Shown: piece after piece, positions 25,158 through 33,780 of the stretch
Numbering within the stretch: the stretch's first letter is position 1
Layout of the letters: each line of letters begins with the position of its first letter
Source: Rhodobiaceae bacterium UBA4490
GTDB lineage: Bacteria; Pseudomonadota; Alphaproteobacteria; Parvibaculales; Parvibaculaceae
Direction: 5' to 3'
Length of the DNA: 64,000 bases
Assembly: GCA_002389665.1 (NCBI GenBank)
Contig: DGNO01000002.1
Coordinates: 764,683 to 828,682, forward strand
Notes under the pieces: generated by a model
What the model was told of the DNA's origin: nothing
Seen by the model: only the letters and a program-made list of their open reading frames with translations
Database searches by the model: none
Made by a program: the position numbers and the translations under genes

Positions 25158-27167
25158 CTAAGCGCGCACCATATGCAGGAACTGCGCGTGGCGCTCATAT
25201 TGGGCGAGCGCATCGGCAATGATCTGATCCTGCGTATAGCCCATCACATCGTAATGCTGGCTGCCTTCGGGCAGGAAAACCTCGGCCCGGTAATAATGCC
25301 GCCCCTGCTGGCTGCGCACATGGCGCTGCTCGACCACGAAGGAAGGCGCTTCATAATCGTGCAGACGGACGGAATAATAAAAATCCTGCTCGCCGCCATG
25401 GCTGACTTCGATGTAACAGGTCCGCCCTTCTTCCGCATCGACACTCGCTTCATAGCCGAGTTTCGAGAACTCTTCCGCCGCCCGCTCAAGCGCGGGGCGC
25501 ACCGTCTCGCGCAGGAAACGCTGCGCCTCGGGTAATTGCGGATGGTGCAGAAGCGCGCGCAAGCGCTGCTCCCAAGGGATATTCACCCCCTGCACTCCCG
25601 CGCTCGAGGCAGACGCAATATCGAGACTGTTGCGCCGGACCGCTTCCAGATCGAGCGCCTTGTAAAGTCCGTAGCAGATGAAAAGCATAATGACGGAGAA
25701 AGGCAGCGCCGCCGCGATCGACGCGGTCTGCAATGCCCCGAGCCCGCCGGCAAGCAGCAGTCCCGCCGCAACAAAGCCTTCGGTAAAGGCCCAGAAAACC
25801 CGCTGCCAGACCGGCGCATCGTCTTCGCCGCCGGAGGTGAGCATATCGATCACCAAAGAGCCTGAGTCCGATGAGGTGACGAAAAACGTCACCACCAAAA
25901 TGGTGGCCACAACCGAGGTGATCCCGGCAAAAGGCAGATATTCGAAAAACTTGAAAAGCGCCGTTGCGGTATTTTCCGACACGGCGGCAGCAATCGCCCC
26001 GCCGGCAACGCCAAGATCAAGCGCAATCGCCGTGTTCCCGAAAACCGTCATCCATAAGAACGTGAAGCCAACGGGAATAAAAAGCACGCCGGTGACGAAT
26101 TCCCGGATCGTGCGCCCCCGCGAAATGCGCGCGATGAACATGCCCACGAAAGGCGACCAGGCAATCCACCAGGCCCAATAGAAAAGCGTCCAGCCGCCGA
26201 TCCAGCCCTTCTTCTCATAGGCGTAAAGATTGAATGTCTTCTGCACCACCTCGGAAAGATAAGTGCCGACATTCTGGAAATAGGCTTCGAAGAGGAAAAG
26301 CGTCGGCCCGGCAATCAGCGTGAAGAGAACCAGAACCACCGCAAGACCCAGATTGAGCTCGGAAATACGCCGGATGCCGCCATCGAGCCCCATCACCACC
26401 GAGCCCGTGGCGATCAGCGTAATGACCGCGATCAGCACGAGCTGCACGCTCACCGTCTCCGGCACGCCGAAGAGATAAGCAAGGCCGGAATTGACCTGCG
26501 AGACGCCGAAGCCGAGCGACGTCGCCACGCCGAACATCGTGCCGAGCACCGCGAAAATATCCACCGCATGGCCGATGGGGCCATAGATGCGGTCGCCGAT
26601 AAGCGGATAGAGCGCGGAGCGGATGGTCAGAGGCAGGTTGTGCCGGAAGCCGAAATAGGCAAGCGACAGACCGATCACCGCATAGATCGCCCAGGCATGG
26701 ATGCCCCAATGAAAGAAGGTGATGGAGAGCGCCTCACGCGCCGCTTCCACCGAGCCGGGTTCACCCACGGGCGGCGCCATGAAATGCTGCATGGGCTCTG
26801 CCACGGAAAAAAACATAAGCCCGATGCCCATGCCCGCGCTGAACAGCATGGCAATCCACGACCAGTAGGAAAATTCCGGCACCGAGCCGTCCGGCCCGAG
26901 CTTCACTTGCCCATGGGTGGTGAAAGCGAGAAAAGAAACAAAGGCCAGAAAGGCGGCAACACAGAAAATGTAGAACCAGCCGAATGTCGAGACGATCCAG
27001 TTCTGCACGACCCCGAAGATACCGCTGGCAAGCTCCGGCGCACTTACCCCCCAAATAACGAAGCCCAAGATCAGGATCGCCGAACCGAAAAAGACCGGCG
27101 GATTGATGATTGCTTTCGGTTTCTTTTCTTCACCGGAAAGATCGCTGCCTTCGCTGCGCATATCCAT
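25158..27167 (-). CDS. BCCT family (betaine/carnitine/choline) transporter
   Basis: About 669 residues; ATG at 27167 has AAAGGG upstream, while the open frame could begin nine codons earlier. Twelve membrane segments, with the family signature around WTLFYWAWWIAWSPFVGMFIARISRGRTIREF and the substrate-site GMGIGLMFFSVAEP. A cytoplasmic C-terminal domain of about 170 residues extends beyond the last helix, as in BetT-type, which are proton- or sodium-driven choline/betaine importers. Upstream on the same strand, 44 bases away, lies an outer-membrane protein, suggesting joint uptake of a quaternary amine. Confidence 0.92.
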   Translation of the reverse strand: MDMRSEGSDLSGEEKKPKAIINPPVFFGSAILILGFVIWGVSAPELASGIFGVVQNWIVSTFGWFYIFCVAAFLAFVSFLAFTTHGQVKLGPDGSVPEFSYWSWIAMLFSAGMGIGLMFFSVAEPMQHFMAPPVGEPGSVEAAREALSITFFHWGIHAWAIYAVIGLSLAYFGFRHNLPLTIRSALYPLIGDRIYGPIGHAVDIFAVLGTMFGVATSLGFGVSQVNSGLAYLFGVPETVSVQLVLIAVITLIATGSVVMGLDGGIRRISELNLGLAVVLVLFTLIAGPTLFLFEAYFQNVGTYLSEVVQKTFNLYAYEKKGWIGGWTLFYWAWWIAWSPFVGMFIARISRGRTIREFVTGVLFIPVGFTFLWMTVFGNTAIALDLGVAGGAIAAAVSENTATALFKFFEYLPFAGITSVVATILVVTFFVTSSDSGSLVIDMLTSGGEDDAPVWQRVFWAFTEGFVAAGLLLAGGLGALQTASIAAALPFSVIMLFICYGLYKALDLEAVRRNSLDIASASSAGVQGVNIPWEQRLRALLHHPQLPEAQRFLRETVRPALERAAEEFSKLGYEASVDAEEGRTCYIEVSHGGEQDFYYSVRLHDYEAPSFVVEQRHVRSQQGRHYYRAEVFLPEGSQHYDVMGYTQDQIIADALAQYERHAQFLHMVRA

Positions 27168-27211
27168 AAGACGGCCCTTTCTTTTTATTGGCACATGCCG
27201 GCGCTTCGGCC

Positions 27212-28399
27212 TTAGAAGTAAAACCCGACATTGATATTGAAGCGGTGCTGCCAGCCGCCATCCGTGGCGCCCGGCCCGAAGGCAGTGCCGTAATCGGGGC
27301 TGGCATAGGCGTGATTGCGCCCGCTCAAAAGATCGACATAGACGAAGGCGGGGCCTTCGAAATCGAGCGAGACGCCAAGTACGTTTTGCTGCGTGTCGGC
27401 GAACCCGGAGGCGGTTTTCTCCATATAGGCGTAGTCGTCATAAAGCGTGAGACCTTCAAGGCCGAGCACGTTCATCTCCCAGCTATGAGAAAGCCCGGCG
27501 GAATAGACATAAGCCTCGGAGGCCACCTGATAGGGAAAGTCATAAGCGCCCATGACGACGAAGCGGTCGTCCTGGCCCACCGGGTTCTTCAAATCGATAT
27601 CGTAGTAAACCGCCTCGGTGATGATATTCCAGGGACCGAAATCGCCGACCCAGTGCAGGCCCGCCGCAACGCGCGATCCGGTCTCCCCTGTAGCCCCGTT
27701 TGGAATTTCTCCATAGAGCAGCGAGAGCCCCGCCTCGCTCGTCGCGTTACCTGCATGATTGAACTTATAGGCAGCGCGGCCCGTCAGCTGGTTCTCTTCT
27801 TTGTTGGAGCGGCCCATATCCGAGACGATGTCATAGGAATAGCGCGCACTGTCATTCGACTTGCCGTGATAATTGCCTTCATCGGAAAGGAAATAGGCCG
27901 CATCGAAGCTCCAGGCGCCCTGCTGCGTATGATAGGCAAGGCCGAGATCGTAATCGTCCTCAAGGCCGAGATAATAAAAGATGGAAAAGAAATAGCTGTG
28001 CGAGGCGAAGGGCAGCGGACCGAAAGGCACCTTCTGCACCCCGGCGCGCACATAATCGGTTTCGGAAAACCGGTATCCCGCCCAGCCGTGATGCAGGAAA
28101 TGCGAGCTGTAATCGGGATCGGCATAATAATAGAGGCGGTATTGCGCCGAGGCTTCCCAATTGCCGTCGGAATAATCCACATCCAGGATCGCCGTATCGA
28201 AGTCCCAATAATCCCGGGGCTTCGTCTCATCGACCCAGCTTTTATCGAAAAGATTGACGCGGACCGCGCCGCCGATTTCCACCGGCCCGAGCTTCAGCGG
28301 CTCGCTGTGAGCAGGCAAAGCCGCCAGTAAAAGCCCCGCCGGAAGGAGCATACGCAGACAAAAACGCTTCCGGCTGCGGGGAGCGAATGCACGCCGCAT
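27212..28399 (-). CDS. Outer-membrane beta-barrel protein (porin-like)
   Basis: 395 residues. A signal peptide (RMLLPAGLLLAALPAHS) is followed by alternating hydrophobic/polar strands with many Tyr, Asp and Gly, ending in the aromatic terminal residue NVGFYF that is typical for BamA-folded barrels. It has no match I can name beyond a short-chain porin type. ATG has GAGG six bases upstream, and that GAGG is in a hairpin stem (28404-28428). Followed by the BCCT transporter, so it probably passes the same solute. Confidence 0.8.
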   Translation of the reverse strand: MRRAFAPRSRKRFCLRMLLPAGLLLAALPAHSEPLKLGPVEIGGAVRVNLFDKSWVDETKPRDYWDFDTAILDVDYSDGNWEASAQYRLYYYADPDYSSHFLHHGWAGYRFSETDYVRAGVQKVPFGPLPFASHSYFFSIFYYLGLEDDYDLGLAYHTQQGAWSFDAAYFLSDEGNYHGKSNDSARYSYDIVSDMGRSNKEENQLTGRAAYKFNHAGNATSEAGLSLLYGEIPNGATGETGSRVAAGLHWVGDFGPWNIITEAVYYDIDLKNPVGQDDRFVVMGAYDFPYQVASEAYVYSAGLSHSWEMNVLGLEGLTLYDDYAYMEKTASGFADTQQNVLGVSLDFEGPAFVYVDLLSGRNHAYASPDYGTAFGPGATDGGWQHRFNINVGFYF

Positions 28400-28403
28400 G
28401 ATG

Positions 28404-28428
28404 CCTCACACTTATTTTTGCTGTGAGG
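28404..28428 (-). promoter_or_regulatory. Hairpin covering the ribosome-binding site of the porin gene
   Basis: In the minus-strand mRNA, CCTCACA pairs with TGTGAGG around an 11-base AU-rich loop. The second arm contains the GAGG that lies before the ATG. The 7-bp stem could limit translation at low temperature or be opened by a factor. Confidence 0.4.
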
Positions 28429-28549
28429 TGAAGCGTAGAACAAAAAAGAGCCGGGCACAACGCCGCCCCCCGCCCACATGACGCCGCGTCATGATGGCTC
28501 AAAACATCGCACGCAAAGAAGCGAGTCACCACAAACTTTTCAGCAAGGC

Positions 28550-29785
28550 CTAAATACCAGCCACGAAATTCAGATCGGCTTTGCAGACTTGCGCCACCTC
28601 GCGCGTCGACATGAAACGGCTGAGCTCACCGAAAAGCGATGCCACGCTGACGGGTGCGCCTTGCTTGTCATAAAAGAGCCAGCGATTGGCACGGGCTGCC
28701 GAAGGCAGAATGGAGGCAGCCAACGTGCCCGCCGAAGTTTCGCGTGTGCGGATCAGCTTAACCGCGCCCCCCGCGCCGAAAACATGGGCCGCATAAAGCT
28801 CGCCGTGATTGGGCGTACGGCCCAGCATCCGCTCCAGCGCCTTGCGGTTGGAGACGGTAAGCTCACCGGCCATCAAAGCCGCCGCATGAGGATCGGAACG
28901 CAGCACAAGGAGCTTTTCTCCCGCCTCATCCGAAACGGGCCGGTAGCGTCCGCCCTCTTCTTCAAGCATCCGCGCCTCTTCCGCAAAGCCGTGCTTGGCG
29001 CCATGCGCGCCCAGCATCTGATACCAGGTCTGGCGCACGAACTGAAAAGGACCATTGGCCGAAGACGTCGGCGCCTGGGCCGTCAGCACCAAACCGCTTT
29101 CGCGCATGGCGATGTGAAGAAGATAGCCGGAATTGGCGCCCGTCGCTTTGGAGGCGGCAACGATTGCGCTGAGAAGATCAGGGCCCAGCAAATCGATCGC
29201 ATCTTCCACAAGCTCCGTATCGGCAGGTTTTGCTTCAGTGGGAACATCGTCCGGCCCCGCAAGGCTGGCCATCTCAGCCGCCGGGTCATCGCTGCCGGGT
29301 TTTTCAGCCGGTTCGGAAAGTCCTGCCGTCTCACCCGCAGCTTCTTCCTTTTCTTGGGCAATTGCGGTGCTTGCCTGCTGCAATTCGGCAAGCGCCTTGG
29401 CAATCGCCGTAATGTCATCGGCGGATAGTTGGTGGCGCTTGTCGCCGGGCGGCGGAGGCGGCACGATTGTAAGGCCGGAAGAGGCATCAGACGAAACGTT
29501 CAAGGAAGAGGTTTCATCGGTCTGCGCCTCGGCCGAGGCAAGTTTGACCGGCTCACCCTTTGCTTTGGAGGCCAGCAAGGTTGCCGTTGCCAAAGCCGAC
29601 TCCGAGGCAAAGTCCGACACATCGCGGGCGAGCGATCCGTCTTTCACGTATTCCACCGCCTCGGCCACCGGCTCGATTTTCATCAGCTCGGTTTGCGCGC
29701 GGCCAAGAGCCGATTGGCCCTCGTCTGCCGTAGCATAGTCCCATGCCAGAAAGGCGATCAGGAGGAAGGAAAATTTCATCCACAT
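28550..29785 (-). CDS. Lytic transglycosylase (SLT domain), secreted
   Basis: 411 residues from an ATG with AGGAG eight bases upstream; the open frame runs 23 codons further. A signal peptide (MKFSFLLIAFLAWDYATA) leads to a low-complexity Ala/Ser/Glu/Thr-rich stalk with PPPPPG at about 110. The C-terminal transglycosylase domain shows IAMRESGLVLTAQAPTSSANGPFQFVRQTWYQMLGAHG, where the glutamate is catalytic, and GELYAAHVFGAGGAVKLI. It cleaves peptidoglycan in the periplasm. Ends just before the porin gene and is on the same strand. Confidence 0.88.
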   Translation of the reverse strand: MWMKFSFLLIAFLAWDYATADEGQSALGRAQTELMKIEPVAEAVEYVKDGSLARDVSDFASESALATATLLASKAKGEPVKLASAEAQTDETSSLNVSSDASSGLTIVPPPPPGDKRHQLSADDITAIAKALAELQQASTAIAQEKEEAAGETAGLSEPAEKPGSDDPAAEMASLAGPDDVPTEAKPADTELVEDAIDLLGPDLLSAIVAASKATGANSGYLLHIAMRESGLVLTAQAPTSSANGPFQFVRQTWYQMLGAHGAKHGFAEEARMLEEEGGRYRPVSDEAGEKLLVLRSDPHAAALMAGELTVSNRKALERMLGRTPNHGELYAAHVFGAGGAVKLIRTRETSAGTLAASILPSAARANRWLFYDKQGAPVSVASLFGELSRFMSTREVAQVCKADLNFVAGI

Positions 29786-29980
29786 AGCAGGTGCTCCTTT
29801 TAAAGCGTGGCGCTGCTGCGCCGTCCTGCCCCCAGTTCGGGATGAAACTATCAAGCCGTCTGTGAACGCCTGCTGGTAGGCCTATTCATCTCGCCTTTAT
29901 AAAGCGGCCGTTTCATTGCCGAATGCAAAATATTCGCTCGCAATCTGCAAGAATCTCGCGGCGCTTGTTGGCGAGGCCCA

Positions 29981-31258
29981 TCACTCCGGTTGCGGTGTAC
30001 AGGTCTTCAACGCGCCGACAGCGAAAAAGTCGTCCGGCAGAAGCACCGCCTTGTTGAGCACGCCGTTGCGCGTCTCGTCATAGCGGTTGTTATATTCCCA
30101 AAGCGGCGCGCCGTCTTTGCTGACCATGAAAGCGCGGCCATGTTCCGCCTCGACAATGAGCTGGTCGCCATTGCCGAAAAGCTGATGCTTGCCGCGCCGC
30201 CAGCTATAGAAGGGCACATCGTCCGTCCCCTCAAAGACAACCTGCGTTTCCATGGTCGCCGGATCGATCGTCACGATCTGCGAATGCTCGAAGCCCATAT
30301 TATTGTTGTAAACAGAGATCGTGCCGTCGGGAGCAAAATGCGGTTCATGCTGGCGGTGCCAAGGCCCGATGCTGAACCATTTGATGTTGAACGTGCCGGG
30401 ATCGAGCACCGCGATCATATTCAAAGAACGCATGGAAATGAGAAGATCGCCCGCGTTGAACATGGGGAAGGCCGCCGCCATCTCCGGCGTCAGCGCTTCG
30501 ATATGATTGAGATGGAAGGGATCGGGCGACATGCGCAGCCCCGCCGGCCCTTCTTCGGATTGAATGGCCAGTACGCCCTGCAGATTATGCTTCTTGAGCA
30601 CATCCACCATCATGCCGGCTTCCTTGAGGATGGTCCCGCTTTCCGCGTCGGCCTGAACGAGCTTGTCGTCCCGCAACGTCCAGAGCGTACCGTCGAAAGA
30701 GCGCGTCACGGCATGGTGGAAATTACCTTCCGTCTTCCACATCACTTTGCCGCAAGAGTTAAGCCGCGCCAGCACACGCCCGGAATCGAAATTGACGACG
30801 ATGGAGCCGTCCTCAAAGACATCGAGCCCGTGCAGGAAAACGTTTTCAGGCCCCGGCCCTTCCGGATCGATCTCGCTGTAATTGACCGGCCATGCATGAA
30901 CCTCCTCGCCCTTGGCATCGAGCAGCAGCACGGAATTAAGCGCTTCGCGCTCCGGCGTGAGGCCGGAAACCATGAGGAGGCGCCCTTCGTAAGCGCCCTC
31001 GCCGAAAATGCGGAACCGGGCCTCATGCCCCTCGCGCATCGGCACAAGATGGCGGTTCGCCTCGAGCCCGAAATCGTTTTTCCAATAACGCTGGAGATCG
31101 CGCACATTCTCGTAAAGCTTCCAGACCTGATAGGCCGGCGGCAGGTTCCAGATACCCGCGACGATGCCGTAGGAAAAAGCCGAGAACACCAAAGCAAAGA
31201 CGAAGAGATAGACGGGGAGCTTGTCTTTCGTCTCTTCACTGATTTGAGGCATCTTCAT
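29981..31258 (-). CDS. Arylsulfotransferase-family (ASST-like) membrane-anchored protein
   Basis: 425 residues. One N-terminal membrane segment (LPVYLFVFALVFSAFSYGIVAGIW) places a beta-propeller domain in the periplasm. HHAVTRSFDGTLWTLRDD, FHLNHIEALTP and EPHFAPDGTISVYNNNMGFEHSQIV match the arylsulfotransferase (PF14269-like) fold, including histidines that hold the sulfuryl group in ASST. The donor and acceptor are unknown. Last gene in a four-gene operon with a PAPS-type sulfotransferase, starting 17 bases after its stop. It may not be a true sulfotransferase. Confidence 0.8.
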   Translation of the reverse strand: MKMPQISEETKDKLPVYLFVFALVFSAFSYGIVAGIWNLPPAYQVWKLYENVRDLQRYWKNDFGLEANRHLVPMREGHEARFRIFGEGAYEGRLLMVSGLTPEREALNSVLLLDAKGEEVHAWPVNYSEIDPEGPGPENVFLHGLDVFEDGSIVVNFDSGRVLARLNSCGKVMWKTEGNFHHAVTRSFDGTLWTLRDDKLVQADAESGTILKEAGMMVDVLKKHNLQGVLAIQSEEGPAGLRMSPDPFHLNHIEALTPEMAAAFPMFNAGDLLISMRSLNMIAVLDPGTFNIKWFSIGPWHRQHEPHFAPDGTISVYNNNMGFEHSQIVTIDPATMETQVVFEGTDDVPFYSWRRGKHQLFGNGDQLIVEAEHGRAFMVSKDGAPLWEYNNRYDETRNGVLNKAVLLPDDFFAVGALKTCTPQPE

Positions 31259-31275
31259 CGAAGGCGGATCCTGCG

Positions 31276-32382
31276 TTAGGGAATGGAAGGAGAGGCGGCA
31301 AAAAGCGGCCCGAAGGCCCGGTAAATCTCTTCGGCGCGGTTGAGCCGCGCCGGATCGTAATCTCCAGCGGCCTCATAAGGCGTCGGCGCGCGGAAGCGGG
31401 AGGCAGCGGCATCGAGGCGCGTTTCTTCAAGCCCGCATACCCGCGCAAGGCGCGCAAGACCCGGTGAAGGGTTCCGGCAAAGCCCGTCATAATCAACGAA
31501 GAGCACATGCGAGGAGGGCGTACTGAGAAGCGCGTCATGCGCCGCGGCCCAATAGGCAAGCCAGAAATCGAGCCCCTCTGGATTAAACGCCGGCGGATCA
31601 AGCCCCTCACCTTCCTGCGCCATCCAGCCGCGGAAATCGATAGGCTTCAGCGCCGCGCCAAACTCGTAGTGACCGAGCCATTCCATATAGCGGCGGGCAA
31701 ATGCGTCTTCGGCATGGAGCGCGCTGAACTGCACATGCTGGCGGCGGAGCGAGCGGGCATGATCGAGCGGGCTGCGCACCGGCACGATGATGCGGCAATC
31801 GGGGAAAAGTTCGGGAAGCAGGGAAAGCCGCGCGATATTCGCATTGTTCTTACACAGATAGCGTGGCGCCGCGCCCCCTTCCGCCGCCGAAAGCGCAAGC
31901 ACTTTGCGGATATGCTGGAGGTAAAACGCTTCGAAGTCATCGTTCCGGTCTTCAGCCCCCCAAAGCCCGATCGAAGCCTTGCCGTATTTCTCCCGCCAAT
32001 AAGCTTTCCAGACGACTTCCTCAAAGGCTTCGGGACTGTCGAACCCCACCGCCACGCCGTCCCCATGCGCGCGCTCGGCAAGCGCGGCTTCCTTGCGGAA
32101 CGAACCCGAGAGCCGGTTCCAGGTAAAGGGGCAGAGAAGAAACGGCATGTGCCGGTAGGTATGAGAGGTAAAGTCGGGCAGCTCCGCCAGAATTTGCAGA
32201 AGCAGCGTCGTGCCTGCGCGCGGCAGCCCGGCGACGAAAAGCGGGCGCTCGATAGTGACACCCGCGCTCGAACCGAAAAGCCCTTCCTCGATATCGGCCA
32301 GCGCGATTTGCGCGGGCACGGAGGCGAACGCCAACCGGTGCAAAAGCCGCTCGGCCCGCGAATAGGATTCCGGCCCGCTCAT
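31276..32382 (-). CDS. Sulfotransferase family protein
   Basis: 368 residues. The 5'-PSB loop for the PAPS cofactor is RPLFVAGLPRAGTTLLLQIL with AGLPRAGTT at 51-59. The 3'-phosphate contact resembles CRIIVPVRSPLDHARSLRRQH, and a late FVDYDGLCRNPSPGLARLARVCGL matches the family C-terminal block. Substrate unknown. Start overlaps the upstream stop by four bases. In the same operon as an arylsulfotransferase-like protein, so both sulfo-transfer chemistries are co-expressed. Confidence 0.85.
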   Translation of the reverse strand: MSGPESYSRAERLLHRLAFASVPAQIALADIEEGLFGSSAGVTIERPLFVAGLPRAGTTLLLQILAELPDFTSHTYRHMPFLLCPFTWNRLSGSFRKEAALAERAHGDGVAVGFDSPEAFEEVVWKAYWREKYGKASIGLWGAEDRNDDFEAFYLQHIRKVLALSAAEGGAAPRYLCKNNANIARLSLLPELFPDCRIIVPVRSPLDHARSLRRQHVQFSALHAEDAFARRYMEWLGHYEFGAALKPIDFRGWMAQEGEGLDPPAFNPEGLDFWLAYWAAAHDALLSTPSSHVLFVDYDGLCRNPSPGLARLARVCGLEETRLDAAASRFRAPTPYEAAGDYDPARLNRAEEIYRAFGPLFAASPSIP

Positions 32383-32750
32383 CGCGTAAGCCGCCAGGCG
32401 GCGATCATGACAAGGCTCGAGACGATAATGAACACCCAGTCCGTTGCCGCCGCTTCCGCCTCGCCTAGCGAGACAAGCCCGGCGAGATCGGCAAGGTAAG
32501 CCGCGCCGAGCGGCACGGCGAGCGCGACAGCTACCGAGAGCGTGATGAGGAAAAAAGCGCCGAACATGGCAAGCGCCGCCTTCTGCACCGCCGCCTCCTT
32601 TTCATCGTCACTGAGCAGCGGGTTTCGCATGACGGCAAGCGCGCGGCGCCCCGCCGCCCCCGCCGCTTCGACGCGGGAAACGAGGCGGGTCATTTTCAGA
32701 CAAGCCACGAAAAGCAGAAGGCACAGCGCGAGGAGGCCGTAAACCAGCAT
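32379..32750 (-). CDS. Hypothetical membrane protein
   Basis: 123 residues with an N-terminal helix (VYGLLALCLLLFVACLKM), a charged cytoplasmic loop (RNPLLSDDEKEAAVQKAAL), then two helices (about 62-90 and 105-119). I recognise no family. It overlaps the sulfotransferase start by four bases and starts 10 bases after the stop of the small membrane protein upstream. It is probably an accessory membrane subunit of the sulfotransferase unit. Confidence 0.7.
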   Translation of the reverse strand: MLVYGLLALCLLLFVACLKMTRLVSRVEAAGAAGRRALAVMRNPLLSDDEKEAAVQKAALAMFGAFFLITLSVAVALAVPLGAAYLADLAGLVSLGEAEAAATDWVFIIVSSLVMIAAWRLTR

Positions 32751-32760
32751 GGCCCTGCCG

Positions 32761-33051
32761 TCAGGGCTTGCGGGAAGAGGCAGCGTTCTGGGCGCTCTCC
32801 TCCCCTGCGCCCGGAGCGCTGGAAGGGGAAATGGCGCCCGCGCCGGGTTTTTTACGGAAAAGCCGTTTTAGCGGGTACCAGACGAACCCCACCAGCGCGA
32901 GACCCACCGCTGCAATCAGCGCCAGAATTGTCCCGATGGCCGATAGGCCCGTCCCCGGCCCCACATAGGCGAAGCTCGTGCCCGGCACGATGAAAAACGC
33001 CGAACTGGCTGCCGCCAGGACAAAAAAATCTCTACGCCGCATGGCCTTCAT
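32761..33051 (-). CDS. Small membrane protein with YVGPGTGLS motif
   Basis: About 96 residues, first gene of the operon. Signal-like N-terminus (RRRDFFVLAAASSAFFIVPGTSFA), then YVGPGTGLSAIGTILALIAAVGLALVGFVWYPLKRLF, a glycine-rich membrane helix followed by a basic end. Such YVGPG proteins occur next to arylsulfotransferase- or phosphatase-like genes in several bacteria; no function is known to me. The start among ATGs at 33072, 33051 and 33042 is uncertain; AGGAG lies three bases before the one chosen. Confidence 0.65.
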   Translation of the reverse strand: MKAMRRRDFFVLAAASSAFFIVPGTSFAYVGPGTGLSAIGTILALIAAVGLALVGFVWYPLKRLFRKKPGAGAISPSSAPGAGEESAQNAASSRKP

Positions 33052-33072
33052 TCGCTCCTGAAGAAATGGCAC

Positions 33073-33462
33073 GTCTCACGACTATGTAAACGGCAATATA
33101 CGCAGAAAGTGCCATAAAAGTGGCGCGAAAAAGGAAGCTCCAAGGCAGACAAAAATGCCGCAGCCGCCCCTGCTTTCCTCGCCCTGCCCCAGTTCTTGCC
33201 GGATGGGCGCTTGACGCCCCCGCCGACCTCCCCGCACACGCATCCCACCGGCACGCAAAAGTTGCAAGTTGCAGCCTCACAGGCTCTCACACGAGCTTGA
33301 TGGAATTGGAAGCAACGTGATTTCCAATCGCCGGACCCCCTCCCCATTATTTAGAAGCAGAGAGCGCGGTTCCCCCCTTTGCCGCGCCCTGACTGAGTTG
33401 AGTGAGTACCTCGTGTGAGTACCCCCGAAAACGTTTCAAAAAACACTGGATAGGAGAGATCC
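33073..33462. other. Intergenic region between the sulfotransferase operon and bufA
   Basis: 390 bases without a credible gene. It must hold promoters for both divergent operons. The clearest element is the direct repeat at 33402-33423 just before bufA. Confidence 0.6.
33402..33423 (+). promoter_or_regulatory. Direct repeat GTGAGTACC upstream of bufA
   Basis: GTGAGTACC occurs at 33402-33410 and 33415-33423, 13 bases apart, 40-61 bases before the bufA start. The string AGTACC, about 15 bases, CGAA (33405-33429) loosely resembles ECF promoters of the SigF group that drive buf operons in Caulobacter; the match is weak, and the repeat may instead bind an activator. Confidence 0.35.
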
Positions 33463-33750
33463 ATGAACCCGAAGACCTCTGCCCTGGCGCTTGCCGGTGC
33501 CGTTGCCGCCGCGCTGACGCTGTCGGCGAACACCTCCTTCGCCGCTGACGCAGCGGGCATGGAAAAGTGCTACGGCATTTCCCTCGCCGGCAAGAACGAC
33601 TGCGCCGCAGGCCCGGGCACGAGCTGCGCCGGCACGTCGAAAGTCGATTATCAGGGCGATGCCTGGAAGCTGGTTCCGGCCGGCACCTGCACCGACATCG
33701 AAACCCCGTTCGGCCCCGGCAGCCTTGAGCCTGTCGACCGCCCGGCTTAA
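33463..33750 (+). CDS. bufA1: Bufferin precursor BufA1 (DUF2282 family)
   Basis: 95 residues. Signal peptide (residues 1-28, [24 protein letters not shown]). The core has four cysteines, C36, C47, C55 and C76, in the pattern [17 protein letters not shown], and VPAGTC, which is the DUF2282/bufferin hallmark. In characterised bufferins, MNIO enzymes turn cysteines into thiooxazoles and the exported peptide binds copper. A clear TAGGAGAG ribosome-binding site precedes the ATG. First gene of buf operon; bufB follows 30 bases later. Confidence 0.92.
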   Translation: MNPKTSALALAGAVAAALTLSANTSFAADAAGMEKCYGISLAGKNDCAAGPGTSCAGTSKVDYQGDAWKLVPAGTCTDIETPFGPGSLEPVDRPA

Positions 33751-33780
33751 TTGACGCCCGGACGCCGGAGCCTGTTGCCC

